Source of the DNA: Pseudomonadota bacterium
GTDB lineage: Bacteria > Pseudomonadota > Gammaproteobacteria > Burkholderiales > Burkholderiaceae_C
NCBI GenBank assembly: GCA_018240325.1
Contig: JAFEFZ010000241.1
Location: 19,222 to 83,221, forward strand
Reading direction: 5' to 3'
Length of the DNA stretch: 64,000 nt
Position 1 is the stretch's first letter; each line of letters begins with the position of its first letter. The position numbers and the translations under genes were made by a program. Shown here in pieces: positions 1 to 12,088 of this stretch. The notes below the pieces were generated by a model. The model worked only from the letters and a program-made list of their open reading frames with translations, did no database searches and had not been told where the DNA came from.

Positions 1-3000
1 CGGCGTCGACGAGGAACAGCATCGCGCTGGTCGAAGCCAGCAGCCGCTCGCAGCTGTCGAGGATCTTGTCGAACACCGGCCCGGTGTCGGCGACCGAGCC
101 GCTGATGACCTGCAGCACGCCGGCCATCGCCGTCTGCTGCTCGAGCGCGTCCTGGGTCTCGTTGAACAGGCGCACGTTGCCGATCGCGATCATCGCCAGG
201 CCGACGAAGGAGCCGAGCAGCTCGACCGCCTGCGCGCTGAAGTCCGACGGCCGCGCGCGGCCGGCCGCGAGCACGCCGATGCACTCGCCGTCGCGCTGCA
301 TCGGCAGCATCAGGCTGGACTGCACGCCCAGCTCCTGCTGGAGCGCACGCGGGTGCGCAGTCAGTTCGATCGCCGACCAGTCGGGCAGGTGCAGCATCCG
401 GCCGCGGGCGAACACGCGCGACACGAAGTCGGCGCCGGCGTCGATCGGCACGACCGGCGCGTTCGGCGGCAGCGCGGCCGGCCCGTCGCGCCGCGCCATC
501 GCCACCGGCCGGTAGCCGCCGCGCGCGCGCATGAACACCGCCGCCCAGCAGCCGTCGAGCAGCCGGCACGACCATGCGGCGATCGCGTCGAACACCGGCC
601 GCACCGCCGACGGCGATGCGCTGATCGCACGCAGGATCTCGGCGGTCGCGGTCTGCCGGTCCAGCGCCTGCTGCGTCTCGCGGAACAGGCGCGCGTTCTG
701 GATCGCGATCGCCGCCTGCGCGGCGAAGGTCTCGAGCAGCGCCGCCTCCTTTTCGCTGAAGGCCTTGGCGGGGCTTCGGACCACGTACAGCCAGCCGACC
801 GGGCGGCCTTCGCGCGTCATCGGCGCGAGCAGCTGCGAATAGGGCCCGATCGCCAGGTGTTCGGCTACCCGGCGCAGCGTCCAGTGCACCTGCGGGTCGA
901 GCGCGTCGGCGATGCGCACCGAACGGCCCGCCAGGATCGCCGGCACATACACCTCGTTCGGGATGCGCTGCGCGGCGTAGTAGGCCTGCAGCTGCGCCAG
1001 GTTGGGGCCGTGGTGCGCGGCGATGTCGACGAAGCCGTCGGCACCCAGCAGCACGACGCCCTGTTCGGTGGTCTGGAACAGGCTCGCGCAGCTGGCCAGG
1101 ATCTTGTCGAACACGGGCTGCGTGTCGGCTGCCGAGTTGCCGATCACGTCGAGCACTTCGGCCGTCGCGATCTGGCGCTCGAGCGCTTCGCGGGTCTCGC
1201 TGAACAGGCGCGCGTTCAGGATCGCGACCACCGCATGGTCGGCGAAGATCTGGAACAGCTCGATCTCGGCATCGGCGAAGGGCCGAGGCGGCGTGCGCGC
1301 CACCACCAGCGTGCCGATGCCGCGGCCTTCGCGGCGCAGCGGCACGAACACCTGCGAGCAGTCGCCGAAGCCCATGGCCGCGACCACCGCCCGCAACTCG
1401 GGCGGCGTGTCCGCGCCGTCCAGCACCGACGCGAAGCGCAGCAGCCGCGCGTCGCGGATCGCCCGATGGACCGGCCCGTCGCGCAGCGGGATCGGAAACG
1501 CATGCTCGATCACGTCGCGCCCCGGCCCGCGGTGCGCGGCCAGCTGCAGCTCGGCGCGCGCCTCGTCGATGATCAGCAGCGACTGGCGCGTGCCCGGGAA
1601 CAGGTCCGCGCAGCAGCCGAGGATGGTGTCGAACACCGGCCGCGAATCGTCGATCGAGCGGCTGAGCGCCTGCAGCACGCGCGCGGTGGCGGTCTGACGC
1701 TCGAGCGCCTCCTGCGTCTCGCGCAGCAGGCGCGCGTTGTCCAGCGCCACGCCCATGCTCGCCGCCAGCGTCTCGAGCAGGCGCACGTCGGCGGCCGTGA
1801 AGGCGTGCTCGCGCTCGACGCTGTTGAGCTCCACCACGCCGCGTACCGTGCCGCCGGTGCTCAGCGGCACCAGCAGCTCCGACTTCGGCGAGCGCGCGTC
1901 CGGGTGCAGCAGGCGCGAGCCCAGGCGCTCGAGCGCCTCGGACCAGCGCTCGTTGATCAAGAGGCTGCGCCCGGTGCGCCGCACCTGCCAGAACAGGCCG
2001 CGCTCTTCGGCCGGCATCGGCGGCAACTCCACCCGCCGGCCGTCGTGGAATTCGTAGGGGATGTGCACCAGCCCCGCGGTCTCGTCCAGCATCCGGATCT
2101 GCACGCCCATGCCGGGGAAGATCGCGCGCAGCCGCTCGCCCACGGCTTCGTACACCGCCGGCAGCGTCTGTGCGCCAGCCAGCGCCTGCTGCACCGCGTT
2201 GATCACGGTCAGCTCGGCCGAACGCTGCTCGGCGTCGGCCTGCGCGGCCTGCGCCTGCGCGGTGCGCTCGGCCACCTGCCGCTCCAGCCCCTCCTGCACC
2301 CGCAGGTTGGCCAGCGCCACCGCAGCCTGCGCGGCCAGCAGCGCCAGCAGGTCGCGATCGCCCGCGTGCAGGCGGCCGTAGAGGCCGTCGAGATCCGCAT
2401 ACAGCAGGCCCAGCAACTCCTGCTGCGCGAGCAGCGGCAGCACCAGGCACGAGCGCTGGTCCACCGGCTCGGCGCCCTCGGGCCCGTGGCGCAGCGCGCC
2501 GCGCTGCGTGCGGCCCGCCTCGTCCAGCCAGGGCGCCACCGCCTGCTGCAGCGCGTCGGCCGATTCGCCCGGCGGCAGGCTGGCCGCGGCGCACACCCAG
2601 CCGCCGCCGGCGCCGGGCCACAGCAGCAGCGTGCGCTCGGCGCCGCACAGCTCGGCGGCTTCCTCGACCACGAACGCGGCCAGCGCCGACGGCGACTGCA
2701 GCTGGTTCAGCCGCAAGCCGGTGTCGACCAGGCGCGCGACCGGCTCGTCCGGACGCGCGTCGCCTTGCAGGTGGGCGAGCAGGCGCGCGGCCGGCAGCCG
2801 GGCTTCGCGGCCCGCCGCGAGCCAGGCGCGCAGGATCAGGCGGTGCACCGGCACTTTGCCGTACCAGCAGCGGCGCAGCCCCTCGTCGCGCAGGCCGGCG
2901 GCGCCGCGCCGCATCAGCCGGCAGCCGGCGGCCAGCGCCTGGCGCGCCGCGGCCGCCTTGCCGGCCGCGGCCAGCGCGCAGTGCCGCGCCCACCAGGCCG

Positions 3001-4267
3001 CAGCCGGCGAGTACATGCTGCCGATGCCGGTGTCGCCGCGCGCGCGCTGCAGCGCCACCGCTTCGCCGGTGGCGCGCAGCGCGGCGTCGGTCTGGCCCAG
3101 CGCCAGCAGCGCGCCGCCGAGCTCGGCCAGCACGATGATCCGCTGGGTGGGGTCACCGCGCTCGGTGTTCAGCGCCAGCGCCCGCGCGTAATGCCGGCGC
3201 GCACCGGCCCAATCGCCCTGCTGGCGCGCCGCGTGGCCGAGCAGCAGCCGCAGCACCACGCGAAACCATGGCTCCTGCACGTGCCGGCCGACCACCGCGG
3301 CGCGGCAGGCTGCGCGGCGGGCCGCGGCGGTGTTGCCGCGCAGGCCCTCGATCACCGAGTCCATCGTCGCGTAGTACAGCCTGCGCTGGCGCGTCGCCGG
3401 GTCGCGCTGGTCGATGGCCGCCGTCTGCGCGACGATGCGCTGCGCGCGTGCATACAGCCCGAGCGAGGTGCAGGTCATCGCCAGGTTGGCCAGGCTGGTG
3501 CGCGCGCGCTCGCCGAGCCCGGCAGCGAGGTAGGCGTCGATCGCCTGTTGCAGGCCCTGCAGCCGCAGGCCCATGTCGGCATGCTCGCGGTACAGCAGGT
3601 TCGCGGCCGCGCCGATGCCTTCCAGATCGCCCGCCTCGCGCGCGACCTGCAGCGCGCGCGCCGCCAGGCGCTCGCGTGCGGCCGCGTGGCCGAGCTGGTC
3701 GTGCGCGTAGGCCTGTGCCCAGTAGGCACGGCCGACGAGTGCCGGCTCGTGCGCCGCCGCCAGGCACGCTTCGGCGGCCTGCGCATCGCGCAGCGCGTCG
3801 GCGTTCGCGTAGTCGCGGAACCCGGCCTCGGCCAGCTGCAGCAGCGCCAGGCCCTGTAGGCGCGGGTCGCCGCAGCGTGCCGCGGCGTCACGCGCGGCGC
3901 GCGCCTCGTCGCGTGCCCGCCGGTAGTGGCCGCGGCGGATCCGGGCAGCGGCCGCTGCGATGCCGGCACGCGCAGCAAACGCATCGCCGCCCAGGCGCCG
4001 TGCCAGGCGGTGCAGGCGCTGCGCGTCGGCCAGCGCCGGTGCCGGATCGGCCGCGCCCAGGCGGCTGGCGATGCGCTGCTCGATCAGCGCGAACCGCTCG
4101 GCCGGCGGCAGGCCGCGCGCCGCCAGTGCCGCATCGATCAGCGCCATCGCCTCGCGGTGGCGGCCGCCAGCGGCCAGCGCCAGCGCGTCGGCCAGGGCCG
4201 GCGCGTGCCGAGGCCGGCCCCGGCGGGCGGGCCGCGGCGCAGCGGACGAAGTGCCGGATCGGGGCAT
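1..4267 (-). CDS. TPR and six-GAF domain signalling protein, 3' end outside window
   Basis: Large sensory protein reading leftward off the window edge; 1,422 codons are visible. Residues about 1-490 are helical, Ala/Arg-rich, TPR-like repeats resembling regulator sensor modules. From about residue 510 come GAF domains at roughly 510-bp periodicity: about 510-650, 695-843, 855-1020, 1030-1190, 1195-1362, and a sixth begun at the edge. The domains after the second are joined by near-identical linkers of the type NARLF.ET.EALE.QTATAEVL, a signalling-helix/coiled-coil signature. A longer coiled coil (about 650-695) separates GAF1 and GAF2. The start is the ATG at 4267, after which the TPR-like helices begin. 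The output domain (kinase, cyclase or other) lies beyond the edge and cannot be named. The ligand is unknown. The plus-strand frames over this region are shadows of it. Confidence 0.85.
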   Translation of the reverse strand, partial: MPRSGTSSAAPRPARRGRPRHAPALADALALAAGGRHREAMALIDAALAARGLPPAERFALIEQRIASRLGAADPAPALADAQRLHRLARRLGGDAFAARAGIAAAAARIRRGHYRRARDEARAARDAAARCGDPRLQGLALLQLAEAGFRDYANADALRDAQAAEACLAAAHEPALVGRAYWAQAYAHDQLGHAAARERLAARALQVAREAGDLEGIGAAANLLYREHADMGLRLQGLQQAIDAYLAAGLGERARTSLANLAMTCTSLGLYARAQRIVAQTAAIDQRDPATRQRRLYYATMDSVIEGLRGNTAAARRAACRAAVVGRHVQEPWFRVVLRLLLGHAARQQGDWAGARRHYARALALNTERGDPTQRIIVLAELGGALLALGQTDAALRATGEAVALQRARGDTGIGSMYSPAAAWWARHCALAAAGKAAAARQALAAGCRLMRRGAAGLRDEGLRRCWYGKVPVHRLILRAWLAAGREARLPAARLLAHLQGDARPDEPVARLVDTGLRLNQLQSPSALAAFVVEEAAELCGAERTLLLWPGAGGGWVCAAASLPPGESADALQQAVAPWLDEAGRTQRGALRHGPEGAEPVDQRSCLVLPLLAQQELLGLLYADLDGLYGRLHAGDRDLLALLAAQAAVALANLRVQEGLERQVAERTAQAQAAQADAEQRSAELTVINAVQQALAGAQTLPAVYEAVGERLRAIFPGMGVQIRMLDETAGLVHIPYEFHDGRRVELPPMPAEERGLFWQVRRTGRSLLINERWSEALERLGSRLLHPDARSPKSELLVPLSTGGTVRGVVELNSVEREHAFTAADVRLLETLAASMGVALDNARLLRETQEALERQTATARVLQALSRSIDDSRPVFDTILGCCADLFPGTRQSLLIIDEARAELQLAAHRGPGRDVIEHAFPIPLRDGPVHRAIRDARLLRFASVLDGADTPPELRAVVAAMGFGDCSQVFVPLRREGRGIGTLVVARTPPRPFADAEIELFQIFADHAVVAILNARLFSETREALERQIATAEVLDVIGNSAADTQPVFDKILASCASLFQTTEQGVVLLGADGFVDIAAHHGPNLAQLQAYYAAQRIPNEVYVPAILAGRSVRIADALDPQVHWTLRRVAEHLAIGPYSQLLAPMTREGRPVGWLYVVRSPAKAFSEKEAALLETFAAQAAIAIQNARLFRETQQALDRQTATAEILRAISASPSAVRPVFDAIAAWSCRLLDGCWAAVFMRARGGYRPVAMARRDGPAALPPNAPVVPIDAGADFVSRVFARGRMLHLPDWSAIELTAHPRALQQELGVQSSLMLPMQRDGECIGVLAAGRARPSDFSAQAVELLGSFVGLAMIAIGNVRLFNETQDALEQQTAMAGVLQVISGSVADTGPVFDKILDSCERLLASTSAMLFLVDA

Positions 4268-4384
4268 ACGCAGCCTGGGGCAACGCGCCGCATCGTAGCG
4301 GCGTGCGCGCGCGGCGTCGCGCCCGGGCTGCGCCGCGGCGCCGATCCGGCGCAGGCCGTGCCGCCGGCCGCGCCGCCCGGCGGA

Positions 4385-4600
4385 TCAGCCCGGCGCGTCG
4401 CGGCAGGGCACGCAGAGCTTGTCGCCGTCGGGGTCGCGCAAGCGGGCGCCGTCGGGGTGCGCGTGCTCGCGGGGCCGCAGGCCCGGCGGGCCTTCGTCGC
4501 GGCTGGCGAGCGCGATCGAAGGCGCGACGCCGCGCGCATCCAATGCTGCTGCGAACCCGCAACCGGCTGCCCAGGCGTGCACGAGCGCGCACCACCGCCG
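4385..4600 (-). pseudogene. decayed VOC/glyoxalase-family fragment
   Basis: Reading the minus strand, the last part of this interval encodes a VOC-superfamily C-terminus: DEGPPGLRP, then a short stretch ending RDPDGDKLCVPCR, matching the usual GAPGLRP...RDPDGNKL pattern. Upstream the similarity breaks up and there is no N-terminal half, so this is probably a remnant. It fills the gap between the multi-GAF gene and the TRAP operon. An alternative is a short functional VOC protein with a divergent N-terminus, which I consider less likely. Confidence 0.4.
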
Positions 4601-4660
4601 CTCTCGAGGAAACGCCGGGCCGCCCCAGGCCTCCTCGACCCCCACGCAGGGCGGGCCGTG

Positions 4661-4686
4661 CGCAGCCCGGCCCTGGGGTGCTCTTA
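4661..4686 (+). repeat. copy of a dispersed intergenic repeat
   Basis: The 20 bases from 4661 (CGCAGCCCGGCCCTGGGGTG) and the following CTC.TA recur, inverted and with a longer G run, at 23603-23629. Both copies are intergenic. It looks like part of a repetitive intergenic element of the genome. Confidence 0.4.
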
Positions 4687-4758
4687 GAATGCGCGGCCCG
4701 TGCGCGGGCACCGTGCGTGCCGGCGCGATCCGCGGCCGCGCCGCAGCCGACCCCGCCC

Positions 4759-5286
4759 ATGACCGCCCCTGCCGAGCCGCCGCCCGATCCGACAGGGCCC
4801 GATGAGCACACCGCCGTCCCGCTGGCGATCGAGGACTGGCTCACCGTGATCGTCATGGCGCTGCTGGCGCTGATCACCTTCGCCAACGTGCTGGTGCGCT
4901 ACTTCACCGACCAGTCCTTCGCGTGGACCGAGGAGATCTCGGTCTTCCTGATGATCGTGCTGGCGCTGGTCGCCGGATCGGCCGCGGTGGCGCGCAACCG
5001 CCACATCCGCATCGAGTTCTTCGCCGAGGCGGGCCCGGCGCCGCGGCGGCGCGCGTTCGCCCGCTTCGGCTCGCTGATGGTGGCACTGCTGTTCGCGCTG
5101 ATCGCGGTGCTCAGCGCGCGCATGGTCTACGACGACATCCGCTTCGGCGAGACCTCGCCCGGCATCGGCGTGCCCCAATGGTGGTATTCGGCCTGGCTGC
5201 CGCTGCTGTCGCTGGCGATCGCCGGCCGCGCCGTCGGGCTGTACCTGCGCCACACGCGCGCCGCCGGCAGCCGGGGCGGCGGATGA
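4759..5286 (+). CDS. dctQ: TRAP transporter small permease (DctQ family)
   Basis: Small membrane subunit of a tripartite ATP-independent periplasmic transporter, 175 aa, the usual length. After a short polar N-terminus (about 28 residues, Pro-rich) four hydrophobic segments are visible: VIVMALLALITFANVLVRYF, a second around ISVFLMIVLALVAGSAAVAR, a third around LMVALLFALIAVLSARMVY, and a last one near WWYSAWLPLLSLAIAGRAVG. The F.WTEEISVFL and R..HIRIE motifs are typical of DctQ. Its stop overlaps the start of dctM (ATGA), so the two are translationally coupled. The start chosen is the first ATG before the transmembrane core; I see no strong ribosome-binding site. Confidence 0.93.
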   Translation: MTAPAEPPPDPTGPDEHTAVPLAIEDWLTVIVMALLALITFANVLVRYFTDQSFAWTEEISVFLMIVLALVAGSAAVARNRHIRIEFFAEAGPAPRRRAFARFGSLMVALLFALIAVLSARMVYDDIRFGETSPGIGVPQWWYSAWLPLLSLAIAGRAVGLYLRHTRAAGSRGGG

Positions 5287-6581
5287 TCGGCGCGCTGCTG
5301 TTCGCCGCCTTCATCGCGCTGATGCTGGCGGGCGTGCCCATCGGCGTGGCGCTCGGCGCGGCCGGTGCGGCGGCGATCGCGCTGGCCAACGCGCACACAC
5401 AGTGGTTCGGCCTGCTGGCGGTGCCGCAGAACTTCTACGCGGGCCTGGGCAAGTACCCGCTGCTGGCGGTGCCGATGTTCGTGCTGGTCGGCTCGATCTT
5501 CGACCGCTCGGGCGTCGCCGCGCGCCTGGTCGCCTTCGCCACGGCGATCGTCGGCCGCGGCCCCGGCATGCTGCCGCTGATCGCGATCGCAGTGGCGATG
5601 TTCATGGGCGGCATCTCGGGATCGGGCCCGGCCACCGCGGCCGCCGTCGGCGGCGTGATGATCGCGGCGATGAGCCGCGCCGGCTACCCGGGCGCGTACT
5701 CGGCCAGCGTGGTCGGCGCGGCCGCGGCCACCGACATCCTGATCCCGCCTTCGGTGGCGTTCATCGTCTATTCGGTGCTGGTCTCCGGCGCATCGGTGCC
5801 GGCGCTGTTCGCCGCCGGGATGATTCCCGGCGTGCTCGTCGGGCTGGCGCTGATCGGCCCGGCCGTGTGGCTGGCGCGCCGGCACGGCATGGGCCGGCTC
5901 GAGGCCGGCCTGCCGCGGCCGCCGCTGGGCAAGAGCTTCGTCGAGTCGATCTGGGGCCTGCTCGCGCCGGTGCTGATCCTGGGCGGTATGCGCATGGGCT
6001 GGTTCACGCCCACCGAGGCCGCGGTGGTGGCGGTGTTCTACGGCCTGTTCGTCGGCATGGTGATCCACCGCACGATGACCTGGCGCGACCTGTTCCCGAT
6101 CCTGCGCGAAGCGGGCGAGTTGTCGGCCGTGATCCTGATCGTGGTGGCGCTGGCGGGCATCTTCGCGTATTCGCTGTCCACGCTCGGGCTGATCGACCCG
6201 CTCACGCAGGCGATCGTGCACTCGGGACTGGGCGAGTACGGCGTGCTCACGCTGGTGGTGCTGCTGCTGGTGGTGGCGGGCATGTTCCTCGACGGCATCT
6301 CGATCTTCCTGATCTTCGTGCCGCTGCTGTGGCCGCTGATGCAGCACTACCATTGGGATCCGGTCTGGTTCGGCGTGCTGCTCACGCTGATGGTGGCGAT
6401 GGGCCAGTTCACGCCGCCGATGGCGGTCAACCTGATGGTGTCGTGCCGCATCGCCGGCGTCGGCATGGAAGCGACGGTGCGCTGGGTCTTGCCGCTGGTG
6501 CTGGCGATGGGGCTGGTGGTGCTGGCAGTGATCGTGTGGCCCGAGCTGGCCCTGTGGTTGCCGCGCAAGCTGGGGTTCTGA
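5283..6581 (+). CDS. dctM: TRAP transporter large permease (DctM family)
   Basis: Large permease subunit, 432 aa, the family's normal size, with about 12 hydrophobic segments. It moves a carboxylate or related anion with sodium in partnership with DctQ and the binding protein encoded next. Visible family motifs include LLAVPMFVLVGSIFDRSG near residue 60, GGISGSGPATAAAVGGVMI around residue 115 and LIPPSVAFIVYSVL around residue 155. It starts within the dctQ stop codon (ATGA overlap), and 25 bases separate it from the substrate-binding gene, so all three form one operon. The substrate cannot be read from the permease. Confidence 0.95.
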   Translation: MIGALLFAAFIALMLAGVPIGVALGAAGAAAIALANAHTQWFGLLAVPQNFYAGLGKYPLLAVPMFVLVGSIFDRSGVAARLVAFATAIVGRGPGMLPLIAIAVAMFMGGISGSGPATAAAVGGVMIAAMSRAGYPGAYSASVVGAAAATDILIPPSVAFIVYSVLVSGASVPALFAAGMIPGVLVGLALIGPAVWLARRHGMGRLEAGLPRPPLGKSFVESIWGLLAPVLILGGMRMGWFTPTEAAVVAVFYGLFVGMVIHRTMTWRDLFPILREAGELSAVILIVVALAGIFAYSLSTLGLIDPLTQAIVHSGLGEYGVLTLVVLLLVVAGMFLDGISIFLIFVPLLWPLMQHYHWDPVWFGVLLTLMVAMGQFTPPMAVNLMVSCRIAGVGMEATVRWVLPLVLAMGLVVLAVIVWPELALWLPRKLGF

Positions 6582-6606
6582 AGTCTGTTCCAACCTGGAG
6601 GTGTCG

Positions 6607-7647
6607 ATGAAGCTGCGTTCCTTCCTGAAGCTGTCGCTCGCCGTCGCGGCGCTGGCCGCCGTCGGCGTCGGCCACGCACAGGCGCAACTGCCGCCCGGCT
6701 ACAAGCCCGAGTACAAGATGAGCCTGGTCGTCGGCACCGCGTTCCCGTGGGGCAAGGGCGGCGAGATCTGGGCCAACCTGGTCAAGGAGCGCACGCAAGG
6801 GCGCATCAACATCAAGCTCTATCCGGGCGTGGCGCTGGTGCAGGGCGACCAGACGCGCGAGTTCACCGCGATCCGCCAGGGCGTGATCGACCTGGCGATC
6901 GGCTCCACGATCAACTGGTCGCCGCAGATCAAGGAGCTGAACCTGTTCTCGCTGCCGTTCCTGATGCCCGACTACAAGGCGATCGACGCGCTCACCCACG
7001 GCGAGGTCGGCAAGCAGATCTTCGCCACCGTCGACAAGGCCGGCGCGCTGCCGCTGGCCTGGGGCGAGAACGGCTTTCGCGAGATCACCAACAGCAAGAA
7101 GCCGATCAAGGCCCCCGAAGACCTGAAGGGCATGAAGATCCGCGTGGTCGGCTCGCCGCTGTTCCTCGACACCTTCACCGCGCTCGGCGCCAACCCGACC
7201 CAGATGAGCTGGGCCGACGCGCAGCCGGCGCTGGCCAGCGGCGCGGTCGACGGCCAGGAGAACCCGCTGTCGATCTTCACCGCGGCCAAGCTGCAGACCG
7301 TCGGCCAGAAGTACGTGACGATGTGGGGCTACGTCGCCGACCCGCTGATCTTCGTCGTCAACAAGGACGTGTGGGCGAGCTGGACGCCGGCCGACCAGGC
7401 GATCGTGCGCCAGGCAGCGATCGACGCCGGCAAGGAGGAAGTGGCGATCGCGCGCAAGGGGCTGGACGAGCCCGGCAAGCCGCTGCTCAAGGAGATCGCC
7501 GCGCTCGGCGTGACGGTCACCGAGCTGACGCCGGCCGAGCGCGAAGCCTTCGTCAAGGCCACGCGCCCGGTGTTCGACAAGTGGAAGGCGCAGATCGGCC
7601 CCGGCCTGGTGGACGCGGCCGAGAAGGCGATCGCCGCGCGCAAGTAG
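6607..7647 (+). CDS. dctP: TRAP transporter substrate-binding protein (DctP family)
   Basis: Periplasmic solute receptor, 346 aa. The N-terminus is a classical signal peptide (MKLRSFLKLSLAVAALAAV then GHAQAQ, cleavage after AQA likely). Family motifs follow: GKGGEIWANLVKERTQGRI early, LDTFTALGANPTQMSW in the middle, and AVDGQENPLSIF in the region carrying the conserved Arg/Asn carboxylate contacts. I chose the ATG at 6607 rather than the in-frame GTG at 6601 because the GGAGG at 6597-6601 is then correctly spaced. The two 2-oxoacid dehydrogenase E1 genes follow only 13 bases later, hinting that the imported ligand may be a 2-oxoacid or related compound. That is inference. Confidence 0.93.
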   Translation: MKLRSFLKLSLAVAALAAVGVGHAQAQLPPGYKPEYKMSLVVGTAFPWGKGGEIWANLVKERTQGRINIKLYPGVALVQGDQTREFTAIRQGVIDLAIGSTINWSPQIKELNLFSLPFLMPDYKAIDALTHGEVGKQIFATVDKAGALPLAWGENGFREITNSKKPIKAPEDLKGMKIRVVGSPLFLDTFTALGANPTQMSWADAQPALASGAVDGQENPLSIFTAAKLQTVGQKYVTMWGYVADPLIFVVNKDVWASWTPADQAIVRQAAIDAGKEEVAIARKGLDEPGKPLLKEIAALGVTVTELTPAEREAFVKATRPVFDKWKAQIGPGLVDAAEKAIAARK

Positions 7648-7660
7648 GCACGAAGCGCCG

Positions 7661-11024
<3,364 letters not shown>

Positions 11025-11029
11025 GGGCC

Positions 11030-11050
11030 GGCTGCCCGATTCGGGCAGCC
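11030..11050 (+). terminator. hairpin after gdhA
   Basis: GGCTGCCC, a five-base loop, then GGGCAGCC: a perfect 8-bp stem 6 bases past the gdhA stop. No T-run follows, which is common in such G+C-rich genomes. Confidence 0.5.
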
Positions 11051-11075
11051 GCACCGCACACCCGGCACGCAGGCG

Positions 11076-12005
11076 ATGGCAGCCTCGACCGGGCCGGACG
11101 CGCCCGCTGCACCGCAGCGCCTGTACGCGCGGCTGACCCTCGCGGCGCTGTTCTGGGGCGGAACCTTCATCGCCGGGCGCCGCCTGGCGCTGGAGATGCC
11201 GCACTTCGTCGCCGCGGCCGCACGCTACGGGGTGGCCACTGCGGCGCTGCTGGCGTACCTGTGGCGGCGCGAGGGCCGCCTGCCGCGGCCCAGCACAGCC
11301 CAGTGGCTCGCGATCGGCGTGCTCGGCGCCAGCGGCATCTTCGCGTACAACGCGTTCTTCTTCGGCGCACTGGGGCGGCTGCCGGCCGGCCGCGCGGCGT
11401 TGATCATCGCCACCAACCCGGCGCTCACCGCGCTGGCGGCGTGGCTGATCTTCCGGTTGCGCTTCGCGTGGTGGCAATGGCTCGGCGTGGCGGTGGCCTT
11501 TGGCGGCGTGGCCATCGTCATCTCGCGCGGCGAACTGGCCACGCTCGGGTCGGGTGCCGTCGGCACCGGCGAGCTGCTGATGTTCGGCGGCGTGTTGTCG
11601 TGGCTGGTCTACACGCTGGTCGGCCGCGCGGTGCTGCGGCGGCCGGACGCGCTGTCGCCGCTGGCGACCACCACCTACGCATCGGCGGCCGGGCTCGCGA
11701 TGCTCGCGGCGGCGGCCGCGTTCGAGCTGCCGCAGCTCGAGCGGCAGCGCATCGGCGCGATCGAGATCGCCGCGATCGCCTACCTCGGGCTGTTCGGCAC
11801 CGCGGTGGCCTTCGTCTGGTTCTACGAAGGCGTCAAGCAGCTCGGCGCGGCGCGCACCTCGGTGTTCAGCAACCTGGTGCCGGTATTCGGCGTGCTGCTG
11901 GCGGTCGCAGTGCTCGGCGAGCCGCTGCTGGGCTCGATGGTGGCCGGCGGGCTGGTCACGCTGGCCGGCGTCAGCCTGACCAACCTCGAGCGCCGGGCAA
12001 CGTGA
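11076..12005 (+). CDS. EamA/DMT-family transporter
   Basis: Inner-membrane drug/metabolite transporter of 309 aa with ten hydrophobic helices in two EamA repeats (about residues 17-150 and 165-300). The typical first-helix motif ALFWGGTFIAGR is present, with the second repeat ending in FSNLVPVFGVLLAVAVLGEP. Such proteins usually export metabolites or amino acids; the substrate cannot be read here. It stands alone between gdhA and the convergent haoB. Confidence 0.88.
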   Translation: MAASTGPDAPAAPQRLYARLTLAALFWGGTFIAGRRLALEMPHFVAAAARYGVATAALLAYLWRREGRLPRPSTAQWLAIGVLGASGIFAYNAFFFGALGRLPAGRAALIIATNPALTALAAWLIFRLRFAWWQWLGVAVAFGGVAIVISRGELATLGSGAVGTGELLMFGGVLSWLVYTLVGRAVLRRPDALSPLATTTYASAAGLAMLAAAAAFELPQLERQRIGAIEIAAIAYLGLFGTAVAFVWFYEGVKQLGAARTSVFSNLVPVFGVLLAVAVLGEPLLGSMVAGGLVTLAGVSLTNLERRAT

Positions 12006-12011
12006 ACCGCG

Positions 12012-12035
12012 GCGTCGCGGCTGCTGCCGCGACGC
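12012..12035. terminator. bidirectional hairpin between the EamA gene and haoB
   Basis: A perfect 10-bp stem (GCGTCGCGGC / GCCGCGACGC) with a four-base loop in the short gap between convergent genes. It could serve both. Confidence 0.5.
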
Positions 12036-12088
12036 ACCGTGCGACGGCCCGGCCCAGCGGCGCCTGGCCGGCGCGGCCGCGCACCGGC

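Noticed and set aside
353-3859. 1168-codon plus-strand open frame
   Set aside because: It is a low-complexity Arg/Ala/Gly-rich shadow. The minus strand of the same interval gives clear GAF domains with conserved linkers.
5127-6593. 488-codon minus-strand frame over dctM
   Set aside because: His/Arg/Gln-rich antisense shadow of the transporter gene.
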